DNA of 64,000 nucleotides, from the NCBI RefSeq assembly GCF_002556635.1, contig NZ_MWMO01000013.1:60001-124000 (forward strand), read 5' to 3'. Source of the stretch: Novosphingobium sp. PC22D (GTDB lineage Bacteria; Pseudomonadota; Alphaproteobacteria; Sphingomonadales; Sphingomonadaceae). Made by a program: the position numbers and the translations under genes. Under the pieces are notes generated by a model. That model was not told the origin of the DNA and made no database searches. It saw nothing but the letters and a program-made list of their open reading frames with translations. Each line of letters starts with the position of its first letter. The stretch's first letter is position 1. Of this stretch, positions 51,923 through 60,173 are shown piece by piece.

Positions 51923-53806
51923 ATGCCCGCCCGGATTATCCAGGACAACGACAAGCCCTTCGCCACGGTCGACATCGACCCCGTCACCCTCGAGGTGATC
52001 GAGAACGCGCTGCGCAACGCCCGCATCGAGATGGACGCGACGCTGGTGCGCACCGCCATGTCGCCCGGCATTCGCGAACAGGGCGACGCCTTCCCGCTGA
52101 TCGCCGACCACAAGGGCCGGATGATCGTCGGTCAGTTCGGTTCCTATATCGGTCCCTTCCTCGAAGGGTTCGAGGGCACCGTCGAGGACGGCGACCTGAT
52201 CTTCCTGTCCGACCCGTACTCGGTCGGCGGCGCGATCAGCCACTGCAACGACTGGCTGGTGCTGATGCCGGTCTACAAGGACGGCCGCCTGCTGGCCTAT
52301 ACCTCGATGTTCGGCCACCAGTCCGACATCGGGGGCAAGGTGCCCGGCTCGATGCCGATCGACGCGACCACGATCTTCCAGGAAGGCGTTCGCATCCCGC
52401 CAGTCAAGCTGTGGAAGCAGGGGCAGTTCAACGAAGACCTGATGAAGCTGGTCATGCACCAGGTTCGCACGCCGGACTGGTGCAAGGCCGATCTCAACGC
52501 ACTGATCGCGTCGTGCCGGGTCGCCGCGCGGCGCGTCGTCGAACTGGCCGAGCGCTTCGGCGACGACGTCTACACTTCGGCCACCGACTTGCTGCTCGAC
52601 CGCAACTACAAGGCGATGCAGACGCTGATCGAGACTTCGGTTTCCGAAGAGAAGGTCAGCTTCGAGGACTTCATCTGCGACGATGGCATGGGTTACGGCC
52701 CGTACAAGATCAAGTGCACGATGTGGCGCGAGAACGGAAAGGTCGTGCTCGACTTCGACGGGACCGACCCGCAGAGTCAGGCCTCGATCAACTTCTTTCT
52801 CAACGAAAACATGATGAAGATGTTCTTCGGCATCTACATGATCATGGTCTTCGATCCGCAGATCCTGTTCAACGACGGCTATTATCCGCTGATCGAGGTC
52901 CGGATTCCCAAGGGCTCGCTGCTCAAGCCGAATTTCCCCGCCGCGCTCTCGGGTCGCACCCACGCGCTGGGCCGCCTGTTCGACATTCTGGGAGGATTGC
53001 TGGGGCAGAAGACCCCGGAATTCCTGAATGCGGCAGGCTTTTCGTCCTCGCCGCACCTGTTCTACGCGGGCACCGACAAGAACGGAAAGTGGTTCCAGCT
53101 CTTCCAGATCGGCTTCGGCGGTATCCCAGGCCGTCCGCTAGGCGACGGGCCCGACGGTCACTCGCTGTGGCCGGGCTTCACCAACGTGCCGAACGAGTTT
53201 CTCGAGCGCTACTTCCCGCTGCGGATCGAGCGCTATGAGACGGTGCCCGACTCCGGCGGCGCGGGCCTGCACCGCGGCGGCAACGGCATCGACATGGTCT
53301 ACCGCTTCCTTGAGCCCGGGGTCATCGCCATCCACGACGACCGCTGGTTCGTCCCGCCCTGGGGCGTCAACGGCGGCGAGCCGGGCAAGCGGGCGCGCAA
53401 GGTGCTGGTCAAGTCCGACGGCACCGAGATCGTGCTTGGCAACAAGCTCGAGGACTACGCGGTCGAGGCCGGCGACCAGCTCCACTTCATCACCTGGGGC
53501 GGCGGCGGCTGGGGCGACCCGCTCGACCGCGACCCCGCGCTGGTGGTCAAGGAGATCGGCCAGGGCCTCGTCACCGTCGAGGGCGCGAAGTCCTATGGCG
53601 TCGTCGTCGCGAAAGACGGCTCGCTCGACGAGGCCGCCACCACGGCGCTGCGCGACAAGATCCGCGCCGAACGGCCCGCCAGCGACAGCCCGTTCAACTT
53701 CGGTCCCGACATCGAGACCCTGCGCGCCAACTGCCTCGCCGAAACCGGCCTGCCCGCGCCCAAGCAGCCGCAGTGGCACGTGCCGATGGTCGAGGCCGCC
53801 GAGTGA
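51923..53806 (+). CDS. hyuB: HyuB-family subunit (hydantoinase/oxoprolinase/acetone carboxylase type)
   Basis: 627 residues with HyuB motifs: DPVTLEVIENALRNARIEMD (17-36), SPGIREQGDAF, FLSDPYSVGGAISHCNDW and GHQSDIGGKVPGSM. It includes a C-terminal GDQLHFITWGGGGWGDPL segment. The length is somewhat above the typical HyuB subunit. It forms the enzyme with HyuA and, with the dihydropyrimidinase-like enzyme before and the amidase after, suggests hydantoin- or imide-type ring hydrolysis. Its stop overlaps the next GTG start (GTGA). Confidence 0.9.
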   Translation: MPARIIQDNDKPFATVDIDPVTLEVIENALRNARIEMDATLVRTAMSPGIREQGDAFPLIADHKGRMIVGQFGSYIGPFLEGFEGTVEDGDLIFLSDPYSVGGAISHCNDWLVLMPVYKDGRLLAYTSMFGHQSDIGGKVPGSMPIDATTIFQEGVRIPPVKLWKQGQFNEDLMKLVMHQVRTPDWCKADLNALIASCRVAARRVVELAERFGDDVYTSATDLLLDRNYKAMQTLIETSVSEEKVSFEDFICDDGMGYGPYKIKCTMWRENGKVVLDFDGTDPQSQASINFFLNENMMKMFFGIYMIMVFDPQILFNDGYYPLIEVRIPKGSLLKPNFPAALSGRTHALGRLFDILGGLLGQKTPEFLNAAGFSSSPHLFYAGTDKNGKWFQLFQIGFGGIPGRPLGDGPDGHSLWPGFTNVPNEFLERYFPLRIERYETVPDSGGAGLHRGGNGIDMVYRFLEPGVIAIHDDRWFVPPWGVNGGEPGKRARKVLVKSDGTEIVLGNKLEDYAVEAGDQLHFITWGGGGWGDPLDRDPALVVKEIGQGLVTVEGAKSYGVVVAKDGSLDEAATTALRDKIRAERPASDSPFNFGPDIETLRANCLAETGLPAPKQPQWHVPMVEAAE

Positions 53807-54432
53807 GCGGCGAGCCGGACCTCGGCGACGATTATGTCCGGGGCGGCTTCGGCGGCGCGCTGCAGCCGGGCAAGAGACCCGCGCTGCTGCACGTCGACGT
53901 GGTCATGGCCTACCTTACGCCGGACTGCCCGCTCTACTCGCCGCGGTTCGAGGTCGCGCTTGCATCGTGCGAGCGGCTGACCGCGGCGGCGCGCAAGGTG
54001 GACATGCCGGTGATCTTCACCAATGTCGTCTACCGCGCGGGCGGGGTGGACGGCGGGCTGTTCTACAAGAAGGTGCCCGCGCTCGAATCCTTTCTCGAAG
54101 GATCGCCGCTCGGGGCCTTCCCGCCCTCGCTCCAGCCCGAGCCGGGCGACGTGATCGTGACCAAGCAGTATGCATCGGCGTTCTTCGGAACCTCGCTCGC
54201 CTCGACGCTCGTGGCGATGGGGATCGATACGCTGCTGATCACCGGCTTCTCGACCTCGGGCTGCGTGCGCGCTTCCACGCTCGATGCCTTGCAGCACGGC
54301 TTCGTGCCGCTGGTCGTGCGCGACGCTTGCGGCGACCGCGACGCACGCCCGCACGAATCCAACCTGTTCGACCTGTCGAAGAAGTATGCCGAGGTTCTCA
54401 GCGAGGAGCAGGCGATCGGCCTCATCGGCTGA
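53803..54432 (+). CDS. Isochorismatase-family amidohydrolase (N-carbamoylsarcosinase-like)
   Basis: 209 residues: Asp in ALLHVDVVMAYL, Lys in VTKQYASAFFGTSLA and Cys in ITGFSTSGCVRAST. The closest look-alikes in the window are the proteins at 45661 and 31828. GTG at 53803 overlaps the HyuB stop by 4 bp and is preferred to an upstream GTG at 53773 that lies inside HyuB. Last gene of the CobW-HyuAB operon. It likely cleaves a linear amide made by the preceding ring hydrolases. Confidence 0.88.
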   Translation: MSGEPDLGDDYVRGGFGGALQPGKRPALLHVDVVMAYLTPDCPLYSPRFEVALASCERLTAAARKVDMPVIFTNVVYRAGGVDGGLFYKKVPALESFLEGSPLGAFPPSLQPEPGDVIVTKQYASAFFGTSLASTLVAMGIDTLLITGFSTSGCVRASTLDALQHGFVPLVVRDACGDRDARPHESNLFDLSKKYAEVLSEEQAIGLIG

Positions 54433-54443
54433 TCCCGCCCCGC

Positions 54444-54475
54444 CCCGGGCCGACCAAAGGGGGCATCGGCCCGGG
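54444..54475. terminator. Hairpin between convergent operons
   Basis: A 10-bp perfect inverted repeat (cccgggccga / tcggcccggg) with a 12-nt loop lies between the convergent isochorismatase (+) and alcohol dehydrogenase (-) stops, followed by ttctc. Confidence 0.55.
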
Positions 54476-54497
54476 TTCTCGCGGGATGGTGCTTGCG

Positions 54498-55625
54498 TCA
54501 GAACACGATGATCTGGCGGATCGCCTCGCCGTTCGACATGGCATCGAGCATGTCGTTGAGGTCTTCCAGAACATGGGTCGAACTGATGAGCTGCTCCACC
54601 GGCAGATGCCCCGCGCGCCACATGCCGATGTAGCGCGGAATGTCGCGCGCGGGGATCGACGAACCCATGTACGAGCCGATCAGGGTCTTGCCCTCGGCCA
54701 CCAGCGAGAGCGCCGGGATGTCGAGGTTCTGGTCCGGCGGGGGCAGGCCGACGGTGACGATGCGGCTGCCGCGACGGCCCGCCCGGTAGGCCTGGCCCAG
54801 CACCTTGGCGTTGCCGACGGTCTCGATCACGACGTCCGCGCCGCCGGCAGGCAAGTGCTCGGCGATGGCGTCGGCGAGGCCCTCGGGCGAAACCGCGATG
54901 GCCCCGAGTTCGCGCGCCTTGTCCAGTTTGCCGGCGGCAAGATCGACGCCGATGACGGTGGCCGCGCCGCTGCCGATCGCGCCCATCAGCGCCGAAAGGC
55001 CGACACCGCCGAGGCCGAAAACGATCACGCTTTCGCCCGGCGCGACCTTGGCTGAATTGGTCACCGCGCCGACGCCCGTCAGCACCGCGCAGCCGAACAC
55101 GGCGGCGATCTGCGGGGGAATGTCGCGGTCGACCTTGACCGTCGAGCGCTGGTCCACGACCACCCGGTTCGAGAACGCCGAGACGCCGAGATGGTGGTGC
55201 ACGTCGTGTCCGCACTCGTGGAGGCGAAAGCCGCCGCCGAGCAGTTCGCCCTTGCCGTTGGCCGCCGCGCCGACGTCGCACAGGTAGCCTTCGCCCGACA
55301 GACAGGCCTTGCACTGTCCGCAACTCGGCAGGAAGACCAGCACCACGCGGTCACCCGGGGCGAGGCCGGTCACACCATCGCCGAGCGCCTCGACGATGCC
55401 GGTGCCCTCGTGCCCCAGCGCCATCGGCATCGGCCGCACGCGGTCGCCGTTGACCACCGAGAGATCGGAGTGGCACAGCCCGGCCGCCTCGATGCGGACG
55501 AGCACTTCGCCCGCGCCGGGCGGGTCGAGATCAAGCTCGGTGAACCGCATCGGCGTGCTGCGGGCATAGGGTGCGGTGTGACCGCCCGATTGTTCGAGCA
55601 CCGCCGCGCGGGTCTTGCCGCTCAT
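54498..55625 (-). CDS. Zinc-dependent alcohol dehydrogenase (MDR family)
   Basis: 375 residues. Catalytic-zinc region AAGLCHSDLSVVNG and GHEGTGIV; structural-zinc cysteines in CGQCKACLSGEGYLC; Rossmann motif VFGLGGVGLSALMGA. It resembles class III-type NAD-dependent alcohol dehydrogenases. ATG at 55625 shares one base with the preceding lyase stop (TGATG). Last gene of the MFS-LeuCD-lyase operon. It would oxidise an alcohol or semialdehyde intermediate. Confidence 0.9.
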   Translation of the reverse strand: MSGKTRAAVLEQSGGHTAPYARSTPMRFTELDLDPPGAGEVLVRIEAAGLCHSDLSVVNGDRVRPMPMALGHEGTGIVEALGDGVTGLAPGDRVVLVFLPSCGQCKACLSGEGYLCDVGAAANGKGELLGGGFRLHECGHDVHHHLGVSAFSNRVVVDQRSTVKVDRDIPPQIAAVFGCAVLTGVGAVTNSAKVAPGESVIVFGLGGVGLSALMGAIGSGAATVIGVDLAAGKLDKARELGAIAVSPEGLADAIAEHLPAGGADVVIETVGNAKVLGQAYRAGRRGSRIVTVGLPPPDQNLDIPALSLVAEGKTLIGSYMGSSIPARDIPRYIGMWRAGHLPVEQLISSTHVLEDLNDMLDAMSNGEAIRQIIVF

Positions 55626-56479
55626 CACCGGGCCCACTTCTTGTCGAAGGCCCAGACGTCCTCGAAGCCGATCAGCGAGCAGAACTCCTTGAAGTCGAAC
55701 AGCGGCGGCTCGTTCGGCTCGCCGTTGCCGTCGTCACGCAGTTGCGCGAAGGCCTGCTCGATCGCCTTGGCCGCGACGAGGCTCGAGAGCGAGGGGTAGA
55801 TCGAGAAGGCGAAACCGATGTCCGCGAGGTCCTTGGCCGGAAGCGGGGGCGTGACGCCGCCGTTGGCGATGTTGACCATCACCGGCTTGCCGAAAGTCTC
55901 GCAGACCTTGCGCATCTCTTCCTCGGTGGTGATGGCCTCGGCGAAGAGGATGTCGGCGCCCGCCTTGTCGTAGGCTTCCAGGCGGCGCAGCGTTTCGTCG
56001 AGGCCATAGGTCTGGTAGGCGTCGGTGCGCGCGATGATCAGCATGGTCTCGCGCGCCTCGACCGCGACCTTGATCTTCTCGACCATGTCTTCGGTCGGCA
56101 CCACGCGCTTGCCCGGCGTGTGGCCGCACTTCTTGGGAAATTCCTGGTCCTCGAGCTGGATCGCGCTGATGCCCGCGCCCTCGTAGCCCTTGACGGTGTG
56201 ATGCACGTTGAGCAGCCCGCCGAATCCGGTGTCGGCGTCGGCGATCAGCGCGCTCGAGACGGTGCGCTTCACCGTCGCCATGCGGTCGAGCATCTGCGTG
56301 TAGGTGACGATGCCGGCGTCGGGCAGGCCGTAGGCCGAGGCGGTCGTCCAGTAGCCGCTGCCGTAGACGATGTCGAAGCCCGCGCGCTCGGCCATGAGCG
56401 CCGCGATCATGTCGTGCACGCCGGGCACGACGAAGAACTCCCCGCTGGCGAGTTTGTCCTTGAGGCGGGTATCGGTCAT
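55625..56479 (-). CDS. PEP-mutase/isocitrate-lyase-family lyase (dimethylmalate-lyase-like)
   Basis: 284 residues: metal-binding DADTGFGG (81-88) and the catalytic loop FPKKCGHTPGKR with Cys118. Downstream NIANGGVTPPLPAKDL is typical of the oxaloacetate decarboxylase / 2,3-dimethylmalate lyase branch. Its gene overlaps the LeuD-like stop by 4 bp. A LeuCD-type hydratase plus a PEPM-fold lyase is the logic of dimethylmaleate hydratase and dimethylmalate lyase in Eubacterium barkeri nicotinate breakdown, so hydration then cleavage to pyruvate plus a short acid is a reasonable guess. Confidence 0.88.
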   Translation of the reverse strand: MTDTRLKDKLASGEFFVVPGVHDMIAALMAERAGFDIVYGSGYWTTASAYGLPDAGIVTYTQMLDRMATVKRTVSSALIADADTGFGGLLNVHHTVKGYEGAGISAIQLEDQEFPKKCGHTPGKRVVPTEDMVEKIKVAVEARETMLIIARTDAYQTYGLDETLRRLEAYDKAGADILFAEAITTEEEMRKVCETFGKPVMVNIANGGVTPPLPAKDLADIGFAFSIYPSLSSLVAAKAIEQAFAQLRDDGNGEPNEPPLFDFKEFCSLIGFEDVWAFDKKWAR

Positions 56480-57072
56480 GGCGTGGTCTCGTCCTTGTTC
56501 CAGAGCCAGGGACGCTCGGCCCGCTGGCGATTTTCGAAATGCGCGATGGCCTCGCCGTGGAGGGCGAGCAGCCGGGTCGTCGTGTTCCAGCCTTCGAGCA
56601 GCATTTCCCGGTCGCCGGCCGGGATGGCGAAGGGCACCGCGAGCGTATCGGCGCGGACTTCCTGCGCTTCGAGATCGACGGCGATCTCGCCTCCGGCCGC
56701 CGCCGCCGCGTGCAGTCCGCCGATGTGCCGCGCATCGACCGCGGCGGCGATCACGGCGTTGTTGGCGCAGTTGCCCCGGAAAATCTCGCCGAACGACGGC
56801 GCGATCACCGCTCGCAGCCCCAGCCCGGCCAGGGCCCAGACGGCGTGTTCGCGGCTGGACCCGCAGCCGAAATTGGCGCCCGCGACGAGGATCTGCGGAT
56901 GGCCCGCCGCCTCGAACGCGGCGACGATCTCGGGCCGGTCGTGGAAAGCGAAGCGGCCCAGACCCTTCTTCTCGGTATGCAGCAGGTAGCGCGCCGGAAA
57001 GATGACATCGGTGTCGATGTCGTCGAGCGGCAGCGACACGGCCTTGCCGGAGACGGTGCGGACGGCGGTCAC
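56476..57072 (-). CDS. LeuD-like small subunit of an aconitase-superfamily hydro-lyase
   Basis: 198 residues: LDDIDTDVIFPARYL (about 16-30), GANFGCGSSREHAVWAL and IFRGNCANNAVIAA. Start is GTG at 57072, overlapping the LeuC-like stop by 4 bp (GTGA). It also overlaps the following lyase start. It is the second LeuD paralogue of the window, and its partner order (LeuC, LeuD, lyase, ADH) points to catabolism rather than leucine synthesis. Confidence 0.88.
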   Translation of the reverse strand: MTAVRTVSGKAVSLPLDDIDTDVIFPARYLLHTEKKGLGRFAFHDRPEIVAAFEAAGHPQILVAGANFGCGSSREHAVWALAGLGLRAVIAPSFGEIFRGNCANNAVIAAAVDARHIGGLHAAAAAGGEIAVDLEAQEVRADTLAVPFAIPAGDREMLLEGWNTTTRLLALHGEAIAHFENRQRAERPWLWNKDETTP

Positions 57073-58454
57073 GACACGTGCTCCTTTCGCACGTCGACGA
57101 TGCGGCCGGCGAGGGCGGCGGCGCAGACCATCGCCGGGCTCGCCAGGTGGGTGCGCGCGCCGGCGCCCTGTCGGCCCTCGAAGTTGCGGTTCGAGGTGGA
57201 AATGCTGCGCTTGCCTTCGGGCACGCGGTCGCCGTTCATCGCGACGCACAGCGAGCAGCCCGCCTCGTGCCATTCGAAGCCTGCCGCCGTGAACAGCTTG
57301 TCGAGGCCTTCCGCCTCGGCTTGCCGCTTCACCATCGTCGATCCCGGCACCACCATCGCGGTCACGCCCGGCGCCACCGTCCGGCCCCGGATCAGCGCGG
57401 CGGCGGCGCGCAGGTCCTCGATCCGGCTGTTGGTGCAACTGCCGATGAAGGCGTAATCGACCGGCAGCCCGGCGAGCGGCTGTCCGACGTTCAACCCCAT
57501 GTAGTCCATCGTGTGCCGCGAGGCCTCGGGCACCGTCTCGTCCACGCCAATCACCTGGTCGGGCGAGGTGCCGTACGTGACTTGCGGCGCCAGCGCGGCG
57601 GCATCGATCTCCACTTCGCGCTCGAACGCCTCGTCGTCGGAGCGTAGCGTGCGCCAGTGCGCGACGGCCTGGTCCCACGACCTGCCTTGCGGCGCGCGCG
57701 GACGGCCGTCGAGATAGGCGATGGTGGTGTCGTCGGGCGCGACCAATCCGACGCGCGAACCGGCCTCGATCGCCATGTTGCACAAGGTCATGCGCGCTTC
57801 CATGCTCGCGGCGCGCACCGCCTCGCCCGCGAACTCCAGCGCATAACCGCTGCCGCCCGACGCCCCGATCCGGCCGATCAGCGCGAGGATCATGTCCTTG
57901 GTCGTGACATGGGCGGGCAGGGCGCCCGTGAAGGTGACGCGCATTGTCTTCGCGCGAGTCTGCCACAGGCATTGCGTGGCCATCTGCGTGCCGCACTCGC
58001 TCGCGCCGATGCCGAAGGCGAGCGCGCCGAACGCACCGTGAGTGGCGGTGTGGCTGTCGCCGCAAACGATGGTGATGCCGGGGATCGTGAACCCCTGCTC
58101 GGGCGCAATGACGTGGACGATGCCCTGCCGTTCGTCGGTGAGCGGGATGTACTCGATGCCGAAGGCCCGGCAGTTCGCTTCGAGCAGCGCCACTTGCCGC
58201 CGGGCCAGTTCCTCGCGGATGCCCGCGCCGCGGTCTCGCGTGGGCACGGCGTGGTCGGGCACCGCGAGCTGGGTCTCGGGACGCCGCACCTCGAGATGAT
58301 TCTCGCGCAGAAGCTCGAACGATTGCGGCGTGCTCACTTCGTGCAGGATGTGCCGGTCGATGTAGAGCAAGTCGCGGCCCTGCTGGCCGCGTGCGACGAC
58401 GTGATCGCTCCAGAGGCGATCGTAGAGGGTCTGCGCGTTCTTAGTGTCGGTCAT
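57069..58454 (-). CDS. LeuC-like large subunit of an aconitase-superfamily hydro-lyase
   Basis: 461 residues. Iron-sulfur ligands: Cys in FIGSCTNSRIEDLR and C-x-x-C in AGCSLCVAMNG. N-terminal LLYIDRHILHEVSTPQSFE and VCGDSHTATHGAFG are standard. It has normal LeuC length. It lies 64 bp after the MFS gene and is coupled to its small subunit. It is clearly paralogous to the protein at 37329. Confidence 0.9.
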   Translation of the reverse strand: MTDTKNAQTLYDRLWSDHVVARGQQGRDLLYIDRHILHEVSTPQSFELLRENHLEVRRPETQLAVPDHAVPTRDRGAGIREELARRQVALLEANCRAFGIEYIPLTDERQGIVHVIAPEQGFTIPGITIVCGDSHTATHGAFGALAFGIGASECGTQMATQCLWQTRAKTMRVTFTGALPAHVTTKDMILALIGRIGASGGSGYALEFAGEAVRAASMEARMTLCNMAIEAGSRVGLVAPDDTTIAYLDGRPRAPQGRSWDQAVAHWRTLRSDDEAFEREVEIDAAALAPQVTYGTSPDQVIGVDETVPEASRHTMDYMGLNVGQPLAGLPVDYAFIGSCTNSRIEDLRAAAALIRGRTVAPGVTAMVVPGSTMVKRQAEAEGLDKLFTAAGFEWHEAGCSLCVAMNGDRVPEGKRSISTSNRNFEGRQGAGARTHLASPAMVCAAALAGRIVDVRKEHVS

Positions 58455-58518
58455 GGTTTCGCCCCGGCTCCTTGCAGCCGGCGTGGCCGAGCGTCGACAC
58501 CGCAGGGCGCGGTGCTCG

Positions 58519-59940
58519 CTACATGGATAGTGCGCCGCGCCGGGCTTCGGCGGCGGAGACGCTGCGCGCGAAGCGCGGAACCAGCAGCAGGCTCACCACG
58601 AAGAAGGCGAAGGGCACGATCGAGTAGTTCGCGAGAATGCCGAACAGCGCCTGCGGGTCCTGCGTGACCGGCCCTTCCTTCGAGGCGCGGTAGCCGCTCA
58701 GGCTGAGGATCGTGCCCGCTACCACGGGACCGAGCGCGAAGGCGAGCTTCTCGATCGCCGACCAGAGCCCGGCGAAGCTGCCTTCCATCGTCGTCCCGTG
58801 TCCGTCCTCGCCGAGGTAGACGGTATCGGTGAACAGCGAGGTGACGATGAGGATGAAGCCCACGTTGGCCATCCCGATCAGTCCGCCGCGCACCACGATG
58901 AGGATGTCCTTGAGCGTCGTGACGCCGAGCATGGGCAGCGCGACCTGGGTATTCGCGCCCCAGTCGATCGCCAGCCACGACACGGTGACCGCGCACCAGG
59001 CGGCGCATTGCCAGACGAACAGCGAGATCTTGCCGATCCGGCGCGAGAGGCGGAACCACACCGGTTGCATGACGATGCCGCACGTCGCCATCGCGAAGAT
59101 GTACAAGGGCATCAGTTCGATGCCGTCGACCAGATAGATGAAGACCATGCCGATCACGGTGTACTGGCAGGCGGTCGCGAGCGTCTGGATGAAGTGGATC
59201 ACGGTGAGTTGGCGGAACGGGCGGTTGCGCCAGGCGGCGAGGAACTGCCGCTTGAGCGACTGGGGCGCACTGGCGGGGGTCGGCCTCTGCCTGAGTACCG
59301 GACGCAGCCCGATCGCGCTGCCGAGCATGCTGACGAGGCACACCCCCGCGAAGATCGCCGCCATGGCGCTCCAGCCGCGCTGGCCGCCCCCCAGCCAGTA
59401 GACCGTCGGCTGCGCCAGACCGACGCCCAGAATGACGCCGACCGAAGTGAAGACGAGGCGGTAGACAAGCAGCTTGGTGCGCTCGTGCGGATTGCGCGTC
59501 AGCGTCGCGGCGATCGCGAGATAGGGCACCGAGAAGCCGCTGAAGCCCGTCATCGACAGCAGGAACAGCAGGCTCACCGCGGCGGCGGCGGCGAGCGGCG
59601 GCTCGATGTTTGTGAGCGTGAACAGCGCGAGGAAGCCGACGCAAGTCGAGATCGCGCCCGCGACCAGGAACGGCGTGCGCCCGGTGGTCGGCGCGCGCCG
59701 GTCGGACCACGCGCCCATCAGCGGGTCGCAGAAGATCACCCAGGCCTTGGGCAGCAGGATCACCAGGCCCGCGACCCAGGCCTCAATGCCGAGCACCGTC
59801 GTCATGAACACCGGCAGCAGCGCGGCGGGAATGTCGCGGAACATCTGCGCGCCCGTCATCCCGACGCCGTACCGCAGCATCACGCTGGTCGAGAGGCGGT
59901 CGCCGGGAGCGGGTCCGGCGGGCTCGCTTGCTTGATTCAA
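58519..59940 (-). CDS. MFS transporter, GPH cation-symporter type
   Basis: About 473 residues, 12 membrane segments: LRYGVGMTGAQMFRDIPAALL near the start and FCDPLMGAWSDRRAP, GRTPFL in the first loop. It is a paralogue of the carrier at 40226. The likely start is TTG at 59940, with GAGGAG about 9 bases upstream; internal ATGs would cut the conserved first helix. It is the first gene of the operon with LeuC, LeuD, lyase and alcohol dehydrogenase, and is divergent from IclR across a palindrome. Confidence 0.85.
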   Translation of the reverse strand: MNQASEPAGPAPGDRLSTSVMLRYGVGMTGAQMFRDIPAALLPVFMTTVLGIEAWVAGLVILLPKAWVIFCDPLMGAWSDRRAPTTGRTPFLVAGAISTCVGFLALFTLTNIEPPLAAAAAVSLLFLLSMTGFSGFSVPYLAIAATLTRNPHERTKLLVYRLVFTSVGVILGVGLAQPTVYWLGGGQRGWSAMAAIFAGVCLVSMLGSAIGLRPVLRQRPTPASAPQSLKRQFLAAWRNRPFRQLTVIHFIQTLATACQYTVIGMVFIYLVDGIELMPLYIFAMATCGIVMQPVWFRLSRRIGKISLFVWQCAAWCAVTVSWLAIDWGANTQVALPMLGVTTLKDILIVVRGGLIGMANVGFILIVTSLFTDTVYLGEDGHGTTMEGSFAGLWSAIEKLAFALGPVVAGTILSLSGYRASKEGPVTQDPQALFGILANYSIVPFAFFVVSLLLVPRFARSVSAAEARRGALSM

Positions 59941-60173
59941 GTTTGGGTCTCCTCGTCGGTCCGAGGGGACCGGCTCATGTGGGCCCGGGGCGTGACGGCA
60001 TCGTGTCAAACCCGTTCGCTTGACTGACAAGACACGGCTCTTCGCGACGGACAACGCGAAAACGAACAGACTATCCGCCTGGCGGATAGTCCCAAGTCGC
60101 CTGTCGGATAAACACGGACGCCAATGGCAGTTTCGCGAATGGAGGAGCGGAACCAACAACCAGAACGGGGTCT
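59941..60173. promoter_or_regulatory. Divergent MFS/IclR promoter region
   Basis: 233 bp between divergent genes. It contains a perfect 23-bp palindrome (60069-60091), a related half-site at 60101-60110 and a smaller ttcgcg/cgcgaa repeat at 60041-60060. Confidence 0.6.
60069..60091. promoter_or_regulatory. Probable IclR operator palindrome
   Basis: Arms gactatccgcc and ggcggatagtc are exact complements around a single central T (11+1+11). Ten bases downstream, ctgtcggata (60101-60110) repeats the right half ctggcggata at 9 of 10 positions. Position between MFS operon and IclR gene suggests binding by the IclR protein, controlling both. This is inference from symmetry and location. Confidence 0.65.

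Noticed and set aside
53773..53803. An earlier GTG start for the amidase at 53773
   Set aside because: It lies inside the HyuB frame without an RBS. The GTGA overlap at 53803 fits the coupling pattern of the operon.
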